Notes: generated from the letters alone by a model not told the origin. Positions 30,361-42,427 are shown, counted from the stretch's first letter. The stretch is 45,996 nucleotides of DNA from Streptosporangiaceae bacterium (GCA_030041135.1 JASHOL010000373.1:1-45996), one strand, 5' to 3'. Translations and numbers: made by a program.

Positions 30361-31861
30361 ATTTCCCCAGTCCCTTCGCCTGAGCCAGCAGCGGGCCGCC
30401 CCAGCGCTGTTCGAGCGCCGTTTCGAGCGCCGCCGCGACCCGATAGGTTCGGTCGTCGGCCATCGCGGGGGCCATCACCTGGAGCCCGACCGGGAGACCG
30501 TCCTCCGGCGCTAGACCGCAGGGCACGGAGATGGCCGCGTTCCCCGCCAGGTCGGAAGGAATCGTGCACAGGTCGGCCAGGTACATCGCCATCGGGTCGT
30601 CCACGCGCTCCCCGATCGGGAAGGCCGTGGTCGGGGTCGTCGGTGATATCAGCACGTCAACCTGCTCGAACGCGGCGTCAAAGTCGCGCGTGATCAGCGT
30701 GCGGACCTGCTGCGCCTTTCCGTAATAGGCGTCGTAGTAGCCGCTGGACAGCGCGTACGTGCCGAGCATGATGCGGCGCTTGACCTCAGGCCCGAAACCG
30801 GCCTCCCTGGTCAGCGACATGACCTCCTCGGCGCTGGCCACGCCGTCGTCGCCGACCCGCAGCCCGTAGCGCATCGCGTCGAACCTGGCCAGGTTGGACG
30901 ACGCCTCACTGGGCGCGATCAGGTAGTAGGCCGGGAGCGCATAGGTGAAGTGCGGGCATGAAACCTCGACGACCTTCGCGCCGAGCGACTCGAGCAGCTC
31001 GACCGACTCATTGAACCGCGCCAGCACACCGCTCTGATAACCCTCGCCGCTGAATTCCGCTACCACCCCGATGCGCAGACCGCTTACGTCTGCCTGCCTG
31101 GCCGCCGCGACGACAGGGGGAACGGGGGCGTCCACCGACGTCGAGTCTCGCCAATCGTGACCCGACATGGCCTCATGCAAGAGCGCCGCGTCGAGCACGG
31201 TGCGGGCCAGCGGGCCCGGGGTGTCAAGCGACGACGCGAACGCCACCAGCCCGTACCTGGACGAGCCGCCGTAGGTGGGCTTCGTCCCGACGATCCCGCA
31301 GACCGCGGCGGGCTGGCGGATCGAGCCGCCGGTGTCGGTGCCGATGCCCAGCGGAGCCTCGTGGGCAGCAACCGCTGCGCTCGAGCCGCCGGACGACCCG
31401 CCTGGTACCCGGCTGAGATCCCACGGGTTGCGGGAAGGACCAAACGCGGAATTCTCCGTGGACGAGCCCATCGCGAACTCGTCCATGTTCGTCTTGCCGA
31501 GGATGATGATTCCCGCCGCGCGGAGCCGCTGCGTGATCGTCGCGTCGTAGGGCGGCTGCCAGCCCTGCAGGATCTTCGATCCGCACGTGGTCGGCATGTC
31601 CTCGGTGGTGAGCACGTCCTTGAGCGCCAGCGGTACCCCGGCCAGCGGGCCGAGCGGCTCGCCGGCTGCGCGCTTGCGGTCGACGTCCTCGGCCGCGGCC
31701 AGCGCTTCCTGCCCGGCCACGTGCAAGAACGCGTGCACGTCCGGCTCGACCGCGACGATCCGGTTCAGGTGCGCCTGGGTGACCTCGACCGCCGATGCCT
31801 CACCGGAGGCGACGACCGCGGCGATCCGCGCCGCCGTCAATTGCGTCAGCTCAGTCGCCAT
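30359..31861 (-). CDS. gatA: Asp-tRNA(Asn)/Glu-tRNA(Gln) amidotransferase subunit A
   Basis: Amidase-signature glutaminase subunit that releases ammonia from glutamine and channels it to GatB. It has 500 residues. The Ser-cisSer-Lys triad is carried by [10 protein letters not shown] (Lys, near residue 80) and [13 protein letters not shown] (near 150-162), with [23 protein letters not shown] following. The C-terminus ends [18 protein letters not shown], normal for the family. The start codon lies 3 nt after the gatC stop, so translation is coupled. Confidence 0.98.
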   Translation of the reverse strand: MATELTQLTAARIAAVVASGEASAVEVTQAHLNRIVAVEPDVHAFLHVAGQEALAAAEDVDRKRAAGEPLGPLAGVPLALKDVLTTEDMPTTCGSKILQGWQPPYDATITQRLRAAGIIILGKTNMDEFAMGSSTENSAFGPSRNPWDLSRVPGGSSGGSSAAVAAHEAPLGIGTDTGGSIRQPAAVCGIVGTKPTYGGSSRYGLVAFASSLDTPGPLARTVLDAALLHEAMSGHDWRDSTSVDAPVPPVVAAARQADVSGLRIGVVAEFSGEGYQSGVLARFNESVELLESLGAKVVEVSCPHFTYALPAYYLIAPSEASSNLARFDAMRYGLRVGDDGVASAEEVMSLTREAGFGPEVKRRIMLGTYALSSGYYDAYYGKAQQVRTLITRDFDAAFEQVDVLISPTTPTTAFPIGERVDDPMAMYLADLCTIPSDLAGNAAISVPCGLAPEDGLPVGLQVMAPAMADDRTYRVAAALETALEQRWGGPLLAQAKGLGK

Positions 31862-31864
31862 CGG

Positions 31865-32158
31865 TCACTCCTCCGTGAGGATGCGCGGGACCCGAAACCT
31901 GGCCTGCTCGGTCGCGGGCGCTCCGGCCAGGGCCTGCTCCGGGGTCAGGCACGGCACTTCGGTGTCGTCGCGGAACACGTTGTTGACCGGCACGGCATGC
32001 GTCATCGGCGGGATGCCCTCGGCCACGACCTCCTGTACTCGCGCCACCGCGGCGATGATCTGGTCAAGCTGGCCGGCGAAGTGATTGAGCTCAGCGTCGG
32101 TCAGGGCCAGCCTCGACAGCCTGGCCAGGTGCGCTACCTCGTCCCTGGTGATGGACAT
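31865..32158 (-). CDS. gatC: Asp-tRNA(Asn)/Glu-tRNA(Gln) amidotransferase subunit C
   Basis: Small belt subunit that holds GatA and GatB together. It has 97 residues from ATG 32158: [43 protein letters not shown], then [22 protein letters not shown] and FRVPRIL. These are the standard N-terminal helices and C-terminal extended segment. The ORF track starts 3 codons earlier. TAGGAT ends 7 nt before ATG 32158 and could be either a weak ribosome binding site (AGGATGG) or a -10 box for a leaderless operon message. First gene of the gat operon. Confidence 0.95.
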   Translation of the reverse strand: MSITRDEVAHLARLSRLALTDAELNHFAGQLDQIIAAVARVQEVVAEGIPPMTHAVPVNNVFRDDTEVPCLTPEQALAGAPATEQARFRVPRILTEE

Positions 32159-32239
32159 GCAGGCCATCCTATTGGCCGCGTTACGCCCAGGCCGAAGGCA
32201 TTACCAGGGCCGGGCTGGCAGGCCGCTCTCATGGTTTTG

Positions 32240-34357
32240 TCAGAGGCGCCAGCCGGATGGTGGCATCACCGCGGGCCGGCGCGGTCCGGGGCGGTGGCCG
32301 TTGATCGGCCGGGCCTGCCGATCGCGCTCGCCGTGCTCGGCCAGCCAGGCGGTCGCCGAGACGGCGTTAAGCGGCCGGCAGAAGTGCCAGCCCTGCGCGG
32401 CTACGCATCCCATGGCCAGCAGCGCGGCGGCGATATCCGCGGACTCCACGCCCTCGGCGACCGATCGGATGCCGAGAGCCGAGGCGAGGTCGACGATCGA
32501 CTTGACGACGACCTCGTCGTCCGGCGACTCGAGTATCCGGCCGACGAAGGAGGAGTCGACCTTTACCTCGCACACCGGCAGCCGCTTGAGCCGAACCAGC
32601 GAGGAGTACCCCGTTCCGAAGTCATCAAGGCTCAGCGCGACGCCAGCCTCGGCCAGCGCCTCCGCGGTCGCCACGGCATGGGCGGGCTCGCTCGTGAGGA
32701 CCCGCTCGTCAATCTCGATCAGCAGCGTTTCTGGCGGCAGGCGATGCCGGGCGAGGCCCTCAGCGACCAGGTCGGCCAGCCCGCTGTCGAGCAGGTCCCG
32801 GCCTGACACGTTCACCGACACCTGGGTGGTCATGCCCGACTGGCGCCAGAGCGCGGCCTGGGTCAGGGCACCGTCGATGACGAACGCGGTGACCTCACGC
32901 ATCAGGTATGACTGCTGCACCTGCGGGATGAAGTCGTCTGGCGCGATCACGCCTCGCTCCGGATGCTGCCAGCGGACGAGTGCCTCCATGCCGGCCACGC
33001 GCCGGTCGGTGAGATAGACCTTCGGCTGGTAGTGCAGTTCGAGCTCACCGCGGTCGAGGGCCCGGCGCAGGTCGCCGAACAGGGCGAGCCGCGCCGGCGA
33101 GTTGCGGTCGAGGTCGGCCACGTACCGCTCGACCCCGCTCCGGCGCTGCTTGGCCAGGTACATGGCCACGTCCGCCCGCTGCATCAGCAGTTCGCCGGCG
33201 GTCGCGTCGTCGGGGTACATGGCGATGCCGATGCTGACCTCGATGACGAACGACATGCCTTCGAGCCGGATCGGCTCGGCCACCGCGGCCCGGAGCCTGG
33301 CGGCGACCTCGCGGGCGACGCTGGCCTCCTTGACCGCGGGCAGCAGCACGGCGAACTCGTCGCCACCGAGCCTGGCCACCATGTCGCCGGGCCTGATGCT
33401 GTGCGTCAGGCGGTGTGCGACCAGCCGCAGCAGCCGGTCGCCGACCGCGTGGCCGAGCGTGTCGTTGACCTCCTTGAGACCGCGGTCAAGGTCGAGCAGC
33501 AGGAAACCGACCTTGGTGCTGGAGACGGTCGCCTGGGCCAGCATGTCGTCCAGCTTCCTGATCAGCATCTTGCGGTTGGAGAGTCCGGTGAGCTCGTCGT
33601 GATGCGCCTGGTGCTCGCGCTGCACCGACATCGCGGCGTTGGCGTAGATAGCGGCCAGCGGGAAGGCGAACAACAGTACGAACTGGGCGGACCCGGTGGC
33701 GATGGCCAGCGCCGCCAGCGGCGCGGTCGCGACTAGGACGAGGTTGACGAAGGCCTGATAGCCGATCGTGCGCCGGATGGCCGTCAGGGCGCCCTCGCGC
33801 GAGTGAAGCCCGATGGCGACCGTGATGATCAGGAAGTTAACCGCGAAGTACGCGACGCCCGCCAGCAGGATCTTCGGCACGGCCCATATGCCCTCGTCGC
33901 CGAAATGCCAGGGATTCGCCGGCGAGTACCTGAAGTCAAGCCCGTACAGCACCGCCCAGGCAGCCGCCGTGCTCAGCGTGGCCGAGGCCGCGTTGAACGC
34001 GGCCCGGTGCACGGCCTTGCGCTGGGCCACGAGTACGCCAAGCAACGAGGTGGCCCGCAGCAGCACGGCAATCGGCAGGCCCCAGACGATCAACACGGCC
34101 AGGCAGAACGTGTTCGAGGCCTTAGGAGCCTCGAGCCGGGACCGGCCGGGTGTGACGATCGGCCAGATCTGGCTCAGCACGACCATCGCCGCCAGAACCC
34201 AGAACAGCGGGTGGTCGGCTATGCCGTTCAGGCCCGTGAGGCGGGACATGCTCAGGGCGAAGACGAACGCGCCGGCCAGCGTGAACACGGCCATGTGAAA
34301 CCACAACGGAGACCCGACCCGCGGGCCGATGTCCCTGGTATCGCTGGGGTCCCTCAT
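32240..34357 (-). CDS. Membrane GGDEF-EAL dual-domain protein
   Basis: A 705-residue c-di-GMP turnover protein. About six to seven hydrophobic segments occupy residues 18-230. The GGDEF domain starts at HHDELTGLSNRKML and its active site is intact (RLGGDEFAVLLP, ~327). The allosteric I-site RxxD cannot be clearly assigned. The EAL domain has MEALVRW (~455), DDFGTGYSSLVRLKRLPVCEVKVD and AEGVE, so both cyclase and phosphodiesterase activity are possible. The last ~40 residues are a Pro/Arg-rich tail. ATG follows GTGAGGAG. It is the second such protein in the window, unlike the first in lacking a PAS domain and keeping GGDEF. Confidence 0.95.
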   Translation of the reverse strand: MRDPSDTRDIGPRVGSPLWFHMAVFTLAGAFVFALSMSRLTGLNGIADHPLFWVLAAMVVLSQIWPIVTPGRSRLEAPKASNTFCLAVLIVWGLPIAVLLRATSLLGVLVAQRKAVHRAAFNAASATLSTAAAWAVLYGLDFRYSPANPWHFGDEGIWAVPKILLAGVAYFAVNFLIITVAIGLHSREGALTAIRRTIGYQAFVNLVLVATAPLAALAIATGSAQFVLLFAFPLAAIYANAAMSVQREHQAHHDELTGLSNRKMLIRKLDDMLAQATVSSTKVGFLLLDLDRGLKEVNDTLGHAVGDRLLRLVAHRLTHSIRPGDMVARLGGDEFAVLLPAVKEASVAREVAARLRAAVAEPIRLEGMSFVIEVSIGIAMYPDDATAGELLMQRADVAMYLAKQRRSGVERYVADLDRNSPARLALFGDLRRALDRGELELHYQPKVYLTDRRVAGMEALVRWQHPERGVIAPDDFIPQVQQSYLMREVTAFVIDGALTQAALWRQSGMTTQVSVNVSGRDLLDSGLADLVAEGLARHRLPPETLLIEIDERVLTSEPAHAVATAEALAEAGVALSLDDFGTGYSSLVRLKRLPVCEVKVDSSFVGRILESPDDEVVVKSIVDLASALGIRSVAEGVESADIAAALLAMGCVAAQGWHFCRPLNAVSATAWLAEHGERDRQARPINGHRPGPRRPAVMPPSGWRL

Positions 34358-34907
34358 GGCTCCTCACCGGACATCCGGTCGCTGAGTGTGCAGGTCTCGG
34401 TGCTTTCCGTGAATGCTACGGCAGAAAGCGTACTTCCCGCAGCCAATCGCACACTATCCGTTACAACCGACGACCCTCGCCGGTCGGCCGATAGCCGTCT
34501 TGCTTCTCTGTGCACAAGCGTCCTCGGCATCTAGGACCTGGCCCTGGCTCGTTGCGCCGTCCACCACCCGCTGCGGCCGTGCCCGGTTGTGAGCAATCGG
34601 TTGCAGCGGCGAGCGCGAGCCTGGGTGGGGTGCAGCGGCTGCCGGGTCGGGCAGGTCGGCAGCTACCCGTCTGATGGCAGCACACACATACCGTTATCGT
34701 CCAGCACCGCCGCGTGTTGCGTGGCCGATTCAGCGACCAGGACCCGAATTGGGCGGCCGGCGGGCCTGACCGGCAGCCCGAGCCGTGGCCTGGCGACCGT
34801 TCGCCGTTCGGGCCGCAGGCGCGGCGGTCAGGCCGAGCCCTCGCGTGGCCGCCAGGCCGAGCCCTCGCGTGGCCGCCAGGCCGAGCCCGCAGGCGCAATC
34901 GCGGCCG
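34358..34907. other. Intergenic region between ligA and the GGDEF-EAL gene
   Basis: The listed ORFs are shadows with repeat-driven composition. The segment next to ligA holds a 24-bp tandem repeat. The middle has a partial dyad GCTTTC...GAAAGC near 34400. No gene is supportable. Confidence 0.4.
34830..34888. repeat. 24-bp tandem repeat (2.5 copies) downstream of ligA
   Basis: AGGCCGAGCCCTCGCGTGGC plus GCC-type remainder, unit length 24 bp, occurs at 34830-34853 and 34854-34877, with a partial third copy. It begins 20 bp past the ligA stop and gives the periodic peptides seen in the shadow ORFs. Confidence 0.85.
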
Positions 34908-37037
<2,130 letters not shown>

Positions 37038-38084
37038 TCAGATCGGGTTGATCATCTCGGGCGCGATCCGCGCCGCTTCACGGCAGTGCTCGAGCGCCGC
37101 CCGCGCCGCCGCGGACGACACGCCCGCCAGCCCGCACCCAGGCGTGATCACGACCAGGGCAGCCAGCAGCTCGGATGCCAGCCCGGTCTTGCGCCACAGG
37201 TCCACCACCGCCTGGGCGGTCTGTCGCGCGGGCAACGGCGGGCCGCTGACCAGCCGCACCGCGGCGGACGTCGGCAGCGCCCCGACCATCAGCGCGACCC
37301 CGGCCTCGGCCAGCTCGGCCACCAGGTCGATATCGGCGTTGCGGAGCAGGCCGAGATCGAAACCGACGGCCTGCGCGCCAGCATCGGCTATTTCACGGAA
37401 CGAGGTGTGGTCGGCACAGCAGTGCACCGCCGTGCTGGCTGCGGCCGAGGCGGCTGCCAGCACTTCTGCGAGCCGCTCGCTCGCCGTCACCGGCTCCAGC
37501 GCCCGGACGAAGTTCAGCCCGCTCGCCGTCGGAACCCGGCCCGCCAGCGCGGCCGGCAGCGAGGGCTCGTCGAGCTGGAGTACCACCGCCGCGCCCGGCA
37601 CCCGCTTGCGGACGTCGGCGACATGCGCGGCGAGCCCTTCGGCCAGCGAGGCGGTCAGGTCGGCCAGCGCCCCCTGGTCGGACAGGGCGGGGTCCAGGCT
37701 GTGGGTCAGCTCGAGCGCCGCGGCCAGCGTGACCGGGCCGCAGGCCTGAATCTTCAGCGCCCCTTCGTAGCCGTCCGCGATCTCCTCGAGCGTGTCGAGG
37801 TCGTGGGAGAGGAATCCGGCCGCCCGGCTCGCGTCCCGGCCGGGCCGGTCGGCCAGCTTCCAGCCCCTGGTCGTCGTCTGCACCGGCATGTCGACCAGGA
37901 ACGCCGCAGTCCGGCCGGTGAGGTCGGCGCCAGGGCCGCGGGCGGGCAGCTCGGGCAGGTACGGCAGGTCAGGCAGTTCCCCGAACACCACCCGGCAAGT
38001 CTGAGCCGGATCGGTGCCCGGCATCGAACCGACGCCGGTCGCGCTCGCCGCCGGCCAGGCGAAATGCTGGCTCTGCTCATCCAC
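37038..38084 (-). CDS. Methionine synthase, MetE C-terminal-like (cobalamin-independent type)
   Basis: A 348-residue protein of the UROD/MetE-like barrel fold, corresponding to the catalytic half of MetE. Visible features are the N-terminal TGVGSMPGTDP turn, ALKIQACGPVTLAAAL, VVLQLDEPSLPAAL, a His-Cys-Cys-containing strand (AVHCCADHTSF) and ITPGCGLAGVS near the end, where the last zinc-ligand Cys lies. Such short proteins are annotated as methionine synthases in actinobacteria, possibly using a methyl donor other than polyglutamyl folate. The start is GTG. TAGGCT ends 6 nt upstream, so the message may be leaderless. ligA follows 27 bp downstream. Confidence 0.85.
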   Translation of the reverse strand: MDEQSQHFAWPAASATGVGSMPGTDPAQTCRVVFGELPDLPYLPELPARGPGADLTGRTAAFLVDMPVQTTTRGWKLADRPGRDASRAAGFLSHDLDTLEEIADGYEGALKIQACGPVTLAAALELTHSLDPALSDQGALADLTASLAEGLAAHVADVRKRVPGAAVVLQLDEPSLPAALAGRVPTASGLNFVRALEPVTASERLAEVLAAASAAASTAVHCCADHTSFREIADAGAQAVGFDLGLLRNADIDLVAELAEAGVALMVGALPTSAAVRLVSGPPLPARQTAQAVVDLWRKTGLASELLAALVVITPGCGLAGVSSAAARAALEHCREAARIAPEMINPI

Positions 38085-38137
38085 GCTCAGAGCCTAACGG
38101 CGCGGGCCGACATACCGCCTGCTCGCTGTTAGTCCTG

Positions 38138-38181
38138 GCTGCTGCACCGCCGGGCCCCGGTGATCGCGGCGGTGCAGCAGC
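38138..38181 (-). terminator. Hairpin terminator after the small membrane protein gene
   Basis: A perfect 14-bp stem GCTGCTGCACCGCC / GGCGGTGCAGCAGC with a 16-nt loop lies 69 bp past the stop of the 84-residue gene and before methionine synthase. There is no U tract. Confidence 0.7.
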
Positions 38182-38249
38182 GGCGGCCGGGCGCGGTGCT
38201 AGCTCGGGGACAGCCCCCAAGCCCCGGCCGGCGCAGCCGATAAGGCCGG

Positions 38250-38504
38250 CTACGACCTCGAACTGGTGCTGTGCTCGCGCGAGCCATTGGGCTCGTCGCG
38301 GCCGGTGACCCCGTCCTGTTCCTTGCGGACGTAGCGGCCGAGGATGATTCTGGCCAGCTGGGCCATCGCGCCAGGCGCGCTCCTGTGCTCCAGCGTCATG
38401 TAACGCTCTTCCTGCCTGATGCCGATGATCACTACAATCGTGACCACCACCACAAGTCCGAACCCCGCTCCGGCGGCGAAAATAATCGCACCGAGTGCTG
38501 CCAT
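38250..38504 (-). CDS. Small single-span membrane protein, hypothetical
   Basis: An 84-residue protein from ATG 38504. The ORF-track start is a TTG inside the GGAGG ribosome binding region. One strong membrane helix, AALGAIIFAAGAGFGLVVVVTIVVIIGIR, is followed by a cytosolic charged tail: QEERYMTLEHRSAPGAMAQLARIILGRYVRK and a hydrophilic C-terminus. Similar small proteins with an 'IR.EER..TL' segment after one helix occur in actinobacteria without known function. It is divergent from the GntR pair. Confidence 0.65.
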   Translation of the reverse strand: MAALGAIIFAAGAGFGLVVVVTIVVIIGIRQEERYMTLEHRSAPGAMAQLARIILGRYVRKEQDGVTGRDEPNGSREHSTSSRS

Positions 38505-38800
38505 GGCTGGCCTTACCTCCAACCAGCGTTCGTCCTATTTGATCTAGTGGGCCGACCGGTCTGTTGGCGGGCGGGTCGCGACTCCCCGGCGAGTCGCGAA
38601 CCCGGCGGTGACCAGAACTTGTAGTCTCATCCCTATCAAACCTATAGTTCTAGCCATCCCTACGTTTGGATCCTCTCCCAGGGTGACATGTCATCGGTTG
38701 CAGGGCAACAGCTCCAGGCCAAAGATTTGGATTGCTAGGCTGATTCCACTAGGTCCAGTCTCCCCATTTGTAGGGACACGCGGGCACCTGGAGGTGCGTA

Positions 38801-39631
38801 ATGTTCGGCCCGCTCTACCGGCAGATAGCCGATGACCTGCAGCGTCAGATCGAGGAAGGCATCCTTGCGCCGGGCCAGCGCCTCCCGACCGAGCCCGAAC
38901 TGCGAGCGCACTATGGCGCCTCTCGCAACACCGTCCGCGACGCGGTGCGCTGGCTCACCACGCGGGGGCTCGTGAGGACCAAGCCGGGCCAGGGCACCTT
39001 CGTGGTGGAGCGGGCGGAGCCGTTCATCACGACCCTGTCCTCACACCCCGAGACCGGGCTCGGCGGCGGCGAGGGCCAGGCGTTCCAGGCCGAGGTCGTG
39101 GCCCAGGGCAGGAGTCCGCGCGCCAGCCAGCCGCGAGTGTCCGTCCTGCAAGCGGCCGGCGTGGTGGCCGATGAGCTGCGGGTGGCGGCGGGCTCGTCGG
39201 TCGTCTCCAGGCACCAGGAGCGCTTCATCGACGGATCGCCGTTCTCGCTCCAGACGTCGTACTACCCGATGGGGCTCGTCCAGGCCGGCGCCGTCCGGCT
39301 GCTCGAGGCCAGCTCGATCCACCCCGGCACCGGCGCGTACCTGGGCGAGATACTCGGTTTGCGCCAGGCGAGGTACAGCGACCTGATCACGGTCAGGACC
39401 CCGACGGTCAGCGAGACGACGTTCTTCGAACTGCCAGACAGCGGCCGCGTGTCGGTCTTCGAGACGTTCAGGACGGCCTTCGACGCCGAGGACCGGCCGT
39501 TCAGGCTGACCGTTAGCGTGTTCGCAGCCGACCGGAACGAGTTCGCCGTGTTTTCAGGGGTCGTCCCGACGGAGGCCCGCACGGTGCGGAGCCCCAGGTC
39601 GGCCGAGGCCGGGACGGGTCGCGATGCCTGA
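38801..39631 (+). CDS. GntR/UTRA family transcriptional regulator (first of two)
   Basis: A 276-residue HutC-type regulator. The winged helix at residues 3-68 has PLYRQIADDLQRQIEEGILAPGQRLPTEPELRAHYGASRNTVRDAVRWLTTRGLVRTKPGQGTFV. The UTRA effector domain fills the rest, with ADELRVAAGSSVVSRHQERFIDGSPFSLQTSYYPM and the ending RPFRLTVSVFAADRNEF. ATG follows GGAGG by 7 nt. The 3' end overlaps the second regulator by 8 bp. The upstream 180 bp contains repeated TCCCTA motifs in direct and inverted orientation (near 38630, 38658, 38772) that could be its operators. The effector is unknown. Confidence 0.93.
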   Translation: MFGPLYRQIADDLQRQIEEGILAPGQRLPTEPELRAHYGASRNTVRDAVRWLTTRGLVRTKPGQGTFVVERAEPFITTLSSHPETGLGGGEGQAFQAEVVAQGRSPRASQPRVSVLQAAGVVADELRVAAGSSVVSRHQERFIDGSPFSLQTSYYPMGLVQAGAVRLLEASSIHPGTGAYLGEILGLRQARYSDLITVRTPTVSETTFFELPDSGRVSVFETFRTAFDAEDRPFRLTVSVFAADRNEFAVFSGVVPTEARTVRSPRSAEAGTGRDA

Positions 39632-40397
39632 TCCGATCTACCGGCAGATCGCCGACAGCCTGCAGCGGGATATTGAGACCGGCAAGTTCTCCGAGGGCGA
39701 CCAGCTGCCGACCGAGCAGGAGATCTCTGACGTCTGGGGTGCCTCGCGCAGCACCGTCCGCGACGCGATCAAGCAGCTCACCACCAGAGGGCTGGTAGAG
39801 GCCCACCCTGGGCAGGGCACCTTCGTCCGGCGCAAGATCACCCCGATCGTCACCAACCTGTCCGCGACGCACGACCTGGGCACCGGCGATGAGGCCCAGT
39901 ACTACATCGACGTGCGCCGCCAGCACCGCGCGCCCAGGAGCACAGTCCCGCGAGTAGAAATACAGCCCGCCACCAAACTCGTGGCCAGCGAACTGCGCCT
40001 GCCGCCCGGCAGTCAGGTCGTACTAAGACATCAGCAGCGCTTCGTCGATGAGGACCCCTACTCACTGCAAACCTCCTTCTACCCCATGGAACTGGTCACG
40101 GCCCGCGGCGCGAGCCGGCTGATCGATGCAGTCGACGTCGAGGAGGGGACCGTTCAGTACCTGCGTCGCGAGTTCGGTATCGAGCAAGTCGGCTATCGGG
40201 ATGTCATCACCGTCCGGTCGCCGGAATCCGCCGAGATAATGTTCTTCAAGCTGCCCGAAGACGGGCATATCGCGGTATTCGAAAACTTTCGCACGGCATA
40301 TGACCAGCACGGCAACCCGATTAGGGTAACTATTACGGTGTATCCGGCTGATCGGAATTGGTTCGTTATCAACGGCACTGATCCAGCCACCAGGTAG
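39624..40397 (+). CDS. GntR/UTRA family transcriptional regulator (second of two)
   Basis: A 257-residue paralogue of the preceding gene, with the same layout: DPIYRQIADSLQRDIETGKFSEGDQLPTEQEISDVWGASRSTVRDAIKQLTTRGLVEAHPGQGTFV, then a UTRA domain (ASELRLPPGSQVVLRHQQRFVDEDPYSLQTSFYPMEL ... GNPIRVTITVYPADRNWFVING). The close similarity in both domains suggests tandem duplication and subsequent divergence. It starts within the end of the first gene, so the two are coupled and may form heterodimers. The last ~40 codons are richer in A/T than the neighbours. A GNAT gene follows. Confidence 0.93.
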   Translation: MPDPIYRQIADSLQRDIETGKFSEGDQLPTEQEISDVWGASRSTVRDAIKQLTTRGLVEAHPGQGTFVRRKITPIVTNLSATHDLGTGDEAQYYIDVRRQHRAPRSTVPRVEIQPATKLVASELRLPPGSQVVLRHQQRFVDEDPYSLQTSFYPMELVTARGASRLIDAVDVEEGTVQYLRREFGIEQVGYRDVITVRSPESAEIMFFKLPEDGHIAVFENFRTAYDQHGNPIRVTITVYPADRNWFVINGTDPATR

Positions 40398-40573
40398 GAT
40401 GCCGGGCGGCGGCGCTAGGCAGGCAAGTCACCGGTTAGCCCTCGCGGGATGTCCGGAAAGCTCTAAGCTAGGCTCCCACCAAGCGATGCGCCAGGCTACG
40501 CCAATGCCGTCGCGGCCTTTCGGTTATGCGCTCGTCTGCACCAGCCAGCGACCAGCAGAAAGTGGCAAGCCCG

Positions 40574-41278
40574 ATGCTTCATGTCCGGCCCGCCGGGAAA
40601 GCTGACATGCCGGTCATCCTCGGCTTGATCGCCGAGGCGGCGGCCTGGCTCGCCGACAAGGGCACCGATCAGTGGTCGAAGCCGTGGCCCGACGAGCGCC
40701 AGCGTGACGGCCGTGTCAGGCGTGGAATCCGTGACAAGTGCACCTGGATGGTCGAGGACGACGGCCGCCCGATCGCCACGATCTCATGCCGGCCGCGCGG
40801 CAATCCCAAACTCTGGACTGATACGGAGAGCGCCGAGCTGGCCGTGTACGTGTCTCGGCTGATTGTGTGCCGTGACTACGGCGGCCAGGCAATCGGGAAT
40901 GAGTTGTTCGACTGGGCGGGTAAGTGGGCAGCGGCGCAATACGGCGCCCGCTGGATCAGAATTGATGTGTGGACAACGAACGCGATGCTTCACGAATATT
41001 ACGAGAAGCGCGGGTTTTCGTTTATCAGAGAGTGCCATTACGTCGATTGTCCCTCGGCCATGCTTTTTCAGAAGCCGACCGCTGCCATCACAGATGCCGA
41101 CGTGCCGCGGCTGCTCGAGATACCGACGCTCGCTGCGCCCAAGTCGCGCCGGCCGTCGTTAACACGCGCAATCCGCGAGCGCAGCCCAGCTCGGCAGCTG
41201 GCCGGGGTCGCCGCGATCCGGATCGCGGCCCGCTTGCTGCTGACCCATCAGGACCGCGGATCGAGCGCCCGGCGCTGA
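40574..41278 (+). CDS. GNAT family N-acetyltransferase
   Basis: A 234-residue protein from ATG 40574 ([19 protein letters not shown]). The ORF track begins 16 codons earlier, and neither start has a strong ribosome binding site. The GNAT fold shows an N-terminal alpha1 segment, [65 protein letters not shown] with a modified acetyl-CoA loop (RDYGGQAIG), and the conserved Asn-x-x-L-H-x-Y-Y region. The C-terminal ~60 residues ([22 protein letters not shown]) are a basic extension. The GntR-GNAT pairing recurs in actinomycetes. The substrate is unknown. The 3' end overlaps mnmA by 31 bp. Confidence 0.85.
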   Translation: MLHVRPAGKADMPVILGLIAEAAAWLADKGTDQWSKPWPDERQRDGRVRRGIRDKCTWMVEDDGRPIATISCRPRGNPKLWTDTESAELAVYVSRLIVCRDYGGQAIGNELFDWAGKWAAAQYGARWIRIDVWTTNAMLHEYYEKRGFSFIRECHYVDCPSAMLFQKPTAAITDADVPRLLEIPTLAAPKSRRPSLTRAIRERSPARQLAGVAAIRIAARLLLTHQDRGSSARR

Positions 41279-42363
41279 GTCGCGACGATGGTGGCGCTGC
41301 CGAGGACGGCATCGCCGTCGTAGAAGACGGCGGCCTGGCCCGGCGCTATCCCTCGGGCCGGCTGACGCAGCGTGATCCTCAGGCCGGAGCCATCCGCCTC
41401 GCAGACGGCCGGGCGCGGCTCGCCGTGCGCGCGCATCTGAACCTGGCAGTCGAGTGGCCCGCCCGGCGGCTCGCAGCCAGACCAAACCGGATCGCTCGCC
41501 TCGATCTCCAGCACGTCAAGTGCCTCGGCGGGTCCGACTGTCACCGTCCGGGACACTGGCTCGATGCTCAGCACGAACCGCGGCCTGCCATCGGGAGCGG
41601 GCCGGTCCAGGTGCAGGCCCTTGCGCTGGCCGATGGTGAAACCAAAACTCCCTTCGTGCGTGCCGAGCACTGTGCCTTCGGCATCGACGATCTCGCCGGG
41701 CGCGCTGCCAAGCTGGCCCTCCAGGAAGCCGCGGGTGTTGCCATCGGCGATGAAGCAAATGTCGTGGCTGTCTGGCTTGCCGGCCACGCCCAGGCCCCGG
41801 TCGGCCGCCTCCTCCCGCACCTGCATCTTCGTGCTGCCCGCCAGCGGGAACATGGCCCGGCCCAGTTGTTCGCTGGTCAGCACCGCGAGCACGTACGACT
41901 GATCCTTGGCTGCGTCGACACTGCGCACAAGCCGGGTCAGGCCCGCCGCGCCGGGCACGGGCTCCAGCCCGGCATAGTGACCGGTGCAGACCGCGTCGAA
42001 CCCGAGGGCAACCGCCCGGTCGAGCACGGCCGCGAACTTGATCTTCTCGTTGCAGCGCAGGCAGGGATTGGGTGTGTGGCCGGCGGCGTACTCGGCGACG
42101 AAGTTCTCGACGACCTCGGCGTGGAATCGCTCGGCCATGTCCCAGACATAGAAGGGGATGCCGATGACGTCTGCGGCACGGCGGGCGTCGCGGGCGTCCT
42201 CGAGCGTGCAGCAGCCGCGCGCACCGGTACGGTAGGAACTCGGGTTGCGCGAGAGAGCCAGGTGCACGCCGGTTACGTCGTGGCCGGCCTCGGCGGCCCT
42301 GGCCGCCGCGACGGCCGAATCGACGCCGCCGGACATCGCGGCCAGCACACGGATCGTAGTCAT
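41248..42363 (-). CDS. mnmA: tRNA-specific 2-thiouridylase MnmA
   Basis: Adds sulfur to U34 of tRNA-Lys, -Glu and -Gln. It has 371 residues from ATG 42363. The 93 additional residues of the ORF track are a shadow of the cysteine desulfurase gene. The PP-loop [13 protein letters not shown] sits at residues 8-20. The catalytic cysteines lie in [12 protein letters not shown] and [10 protein letters not shown]. The C-terminal beta domain ends [18 protein letters not shown]. Cysteine desulfurase lies immediately upstream and is the sulfur donor in this pathway. It converges with the GNAT gene. Confidence 0.96.
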   Translation of the reverse strand: MTTIRVLAAMSGGVDSAVAAARAAEAGHDVTGVHLALSRNPSSYRTGARGCCTLEDARDARRAADVIGIPFYVWDMAERFHAEVVENFVAEYAAGHTPNPCLRCNEKIKFAAVLDRAVALGFDAVCTGHYAGLEPVPGAAGLTRLVRSVDAAKDQSYVLAVLTSEQLGRAMFPLAGSTKMQVREEAADRGLGVAGKPDSHDICFIADGNTRGFLEGQLGSAPGEIVDAEGTVLGTHEGSFGFTIGQRKGLHLDRPAPDGRPRFVLSIEPVSRTVTVGPAEALDVLEIEASDPVWSGCEPPGGPLDCQVQMRAHGEPRPAVCEADGSGLRITLRQPARGIAPGQAAVFYDGDAVLGSATIVATQRRALDPRS

Positions 42364-42427
42364 CGCGCCCAGGATACGCAGCGGCTGGCGGGAGCGGCGA
42401 CTAAGCCCGTGCTGGCCGGGCCGACGG

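Noticed and set aside
31157-32806. 549-residue plus-strand ORF antisense to gatA/gatC/GGDEF-EAL
   Set aside because: Long shadow ORF created by GC-rich codon structure. The opposite strand carries unmistakable genes.
34461-34898. 145-residue minus-strand ORF with repetitive N-terminus
   Set aside because: The periodic sequence comes from the 24-bp tandem repeat, and the remainder has no gene features.
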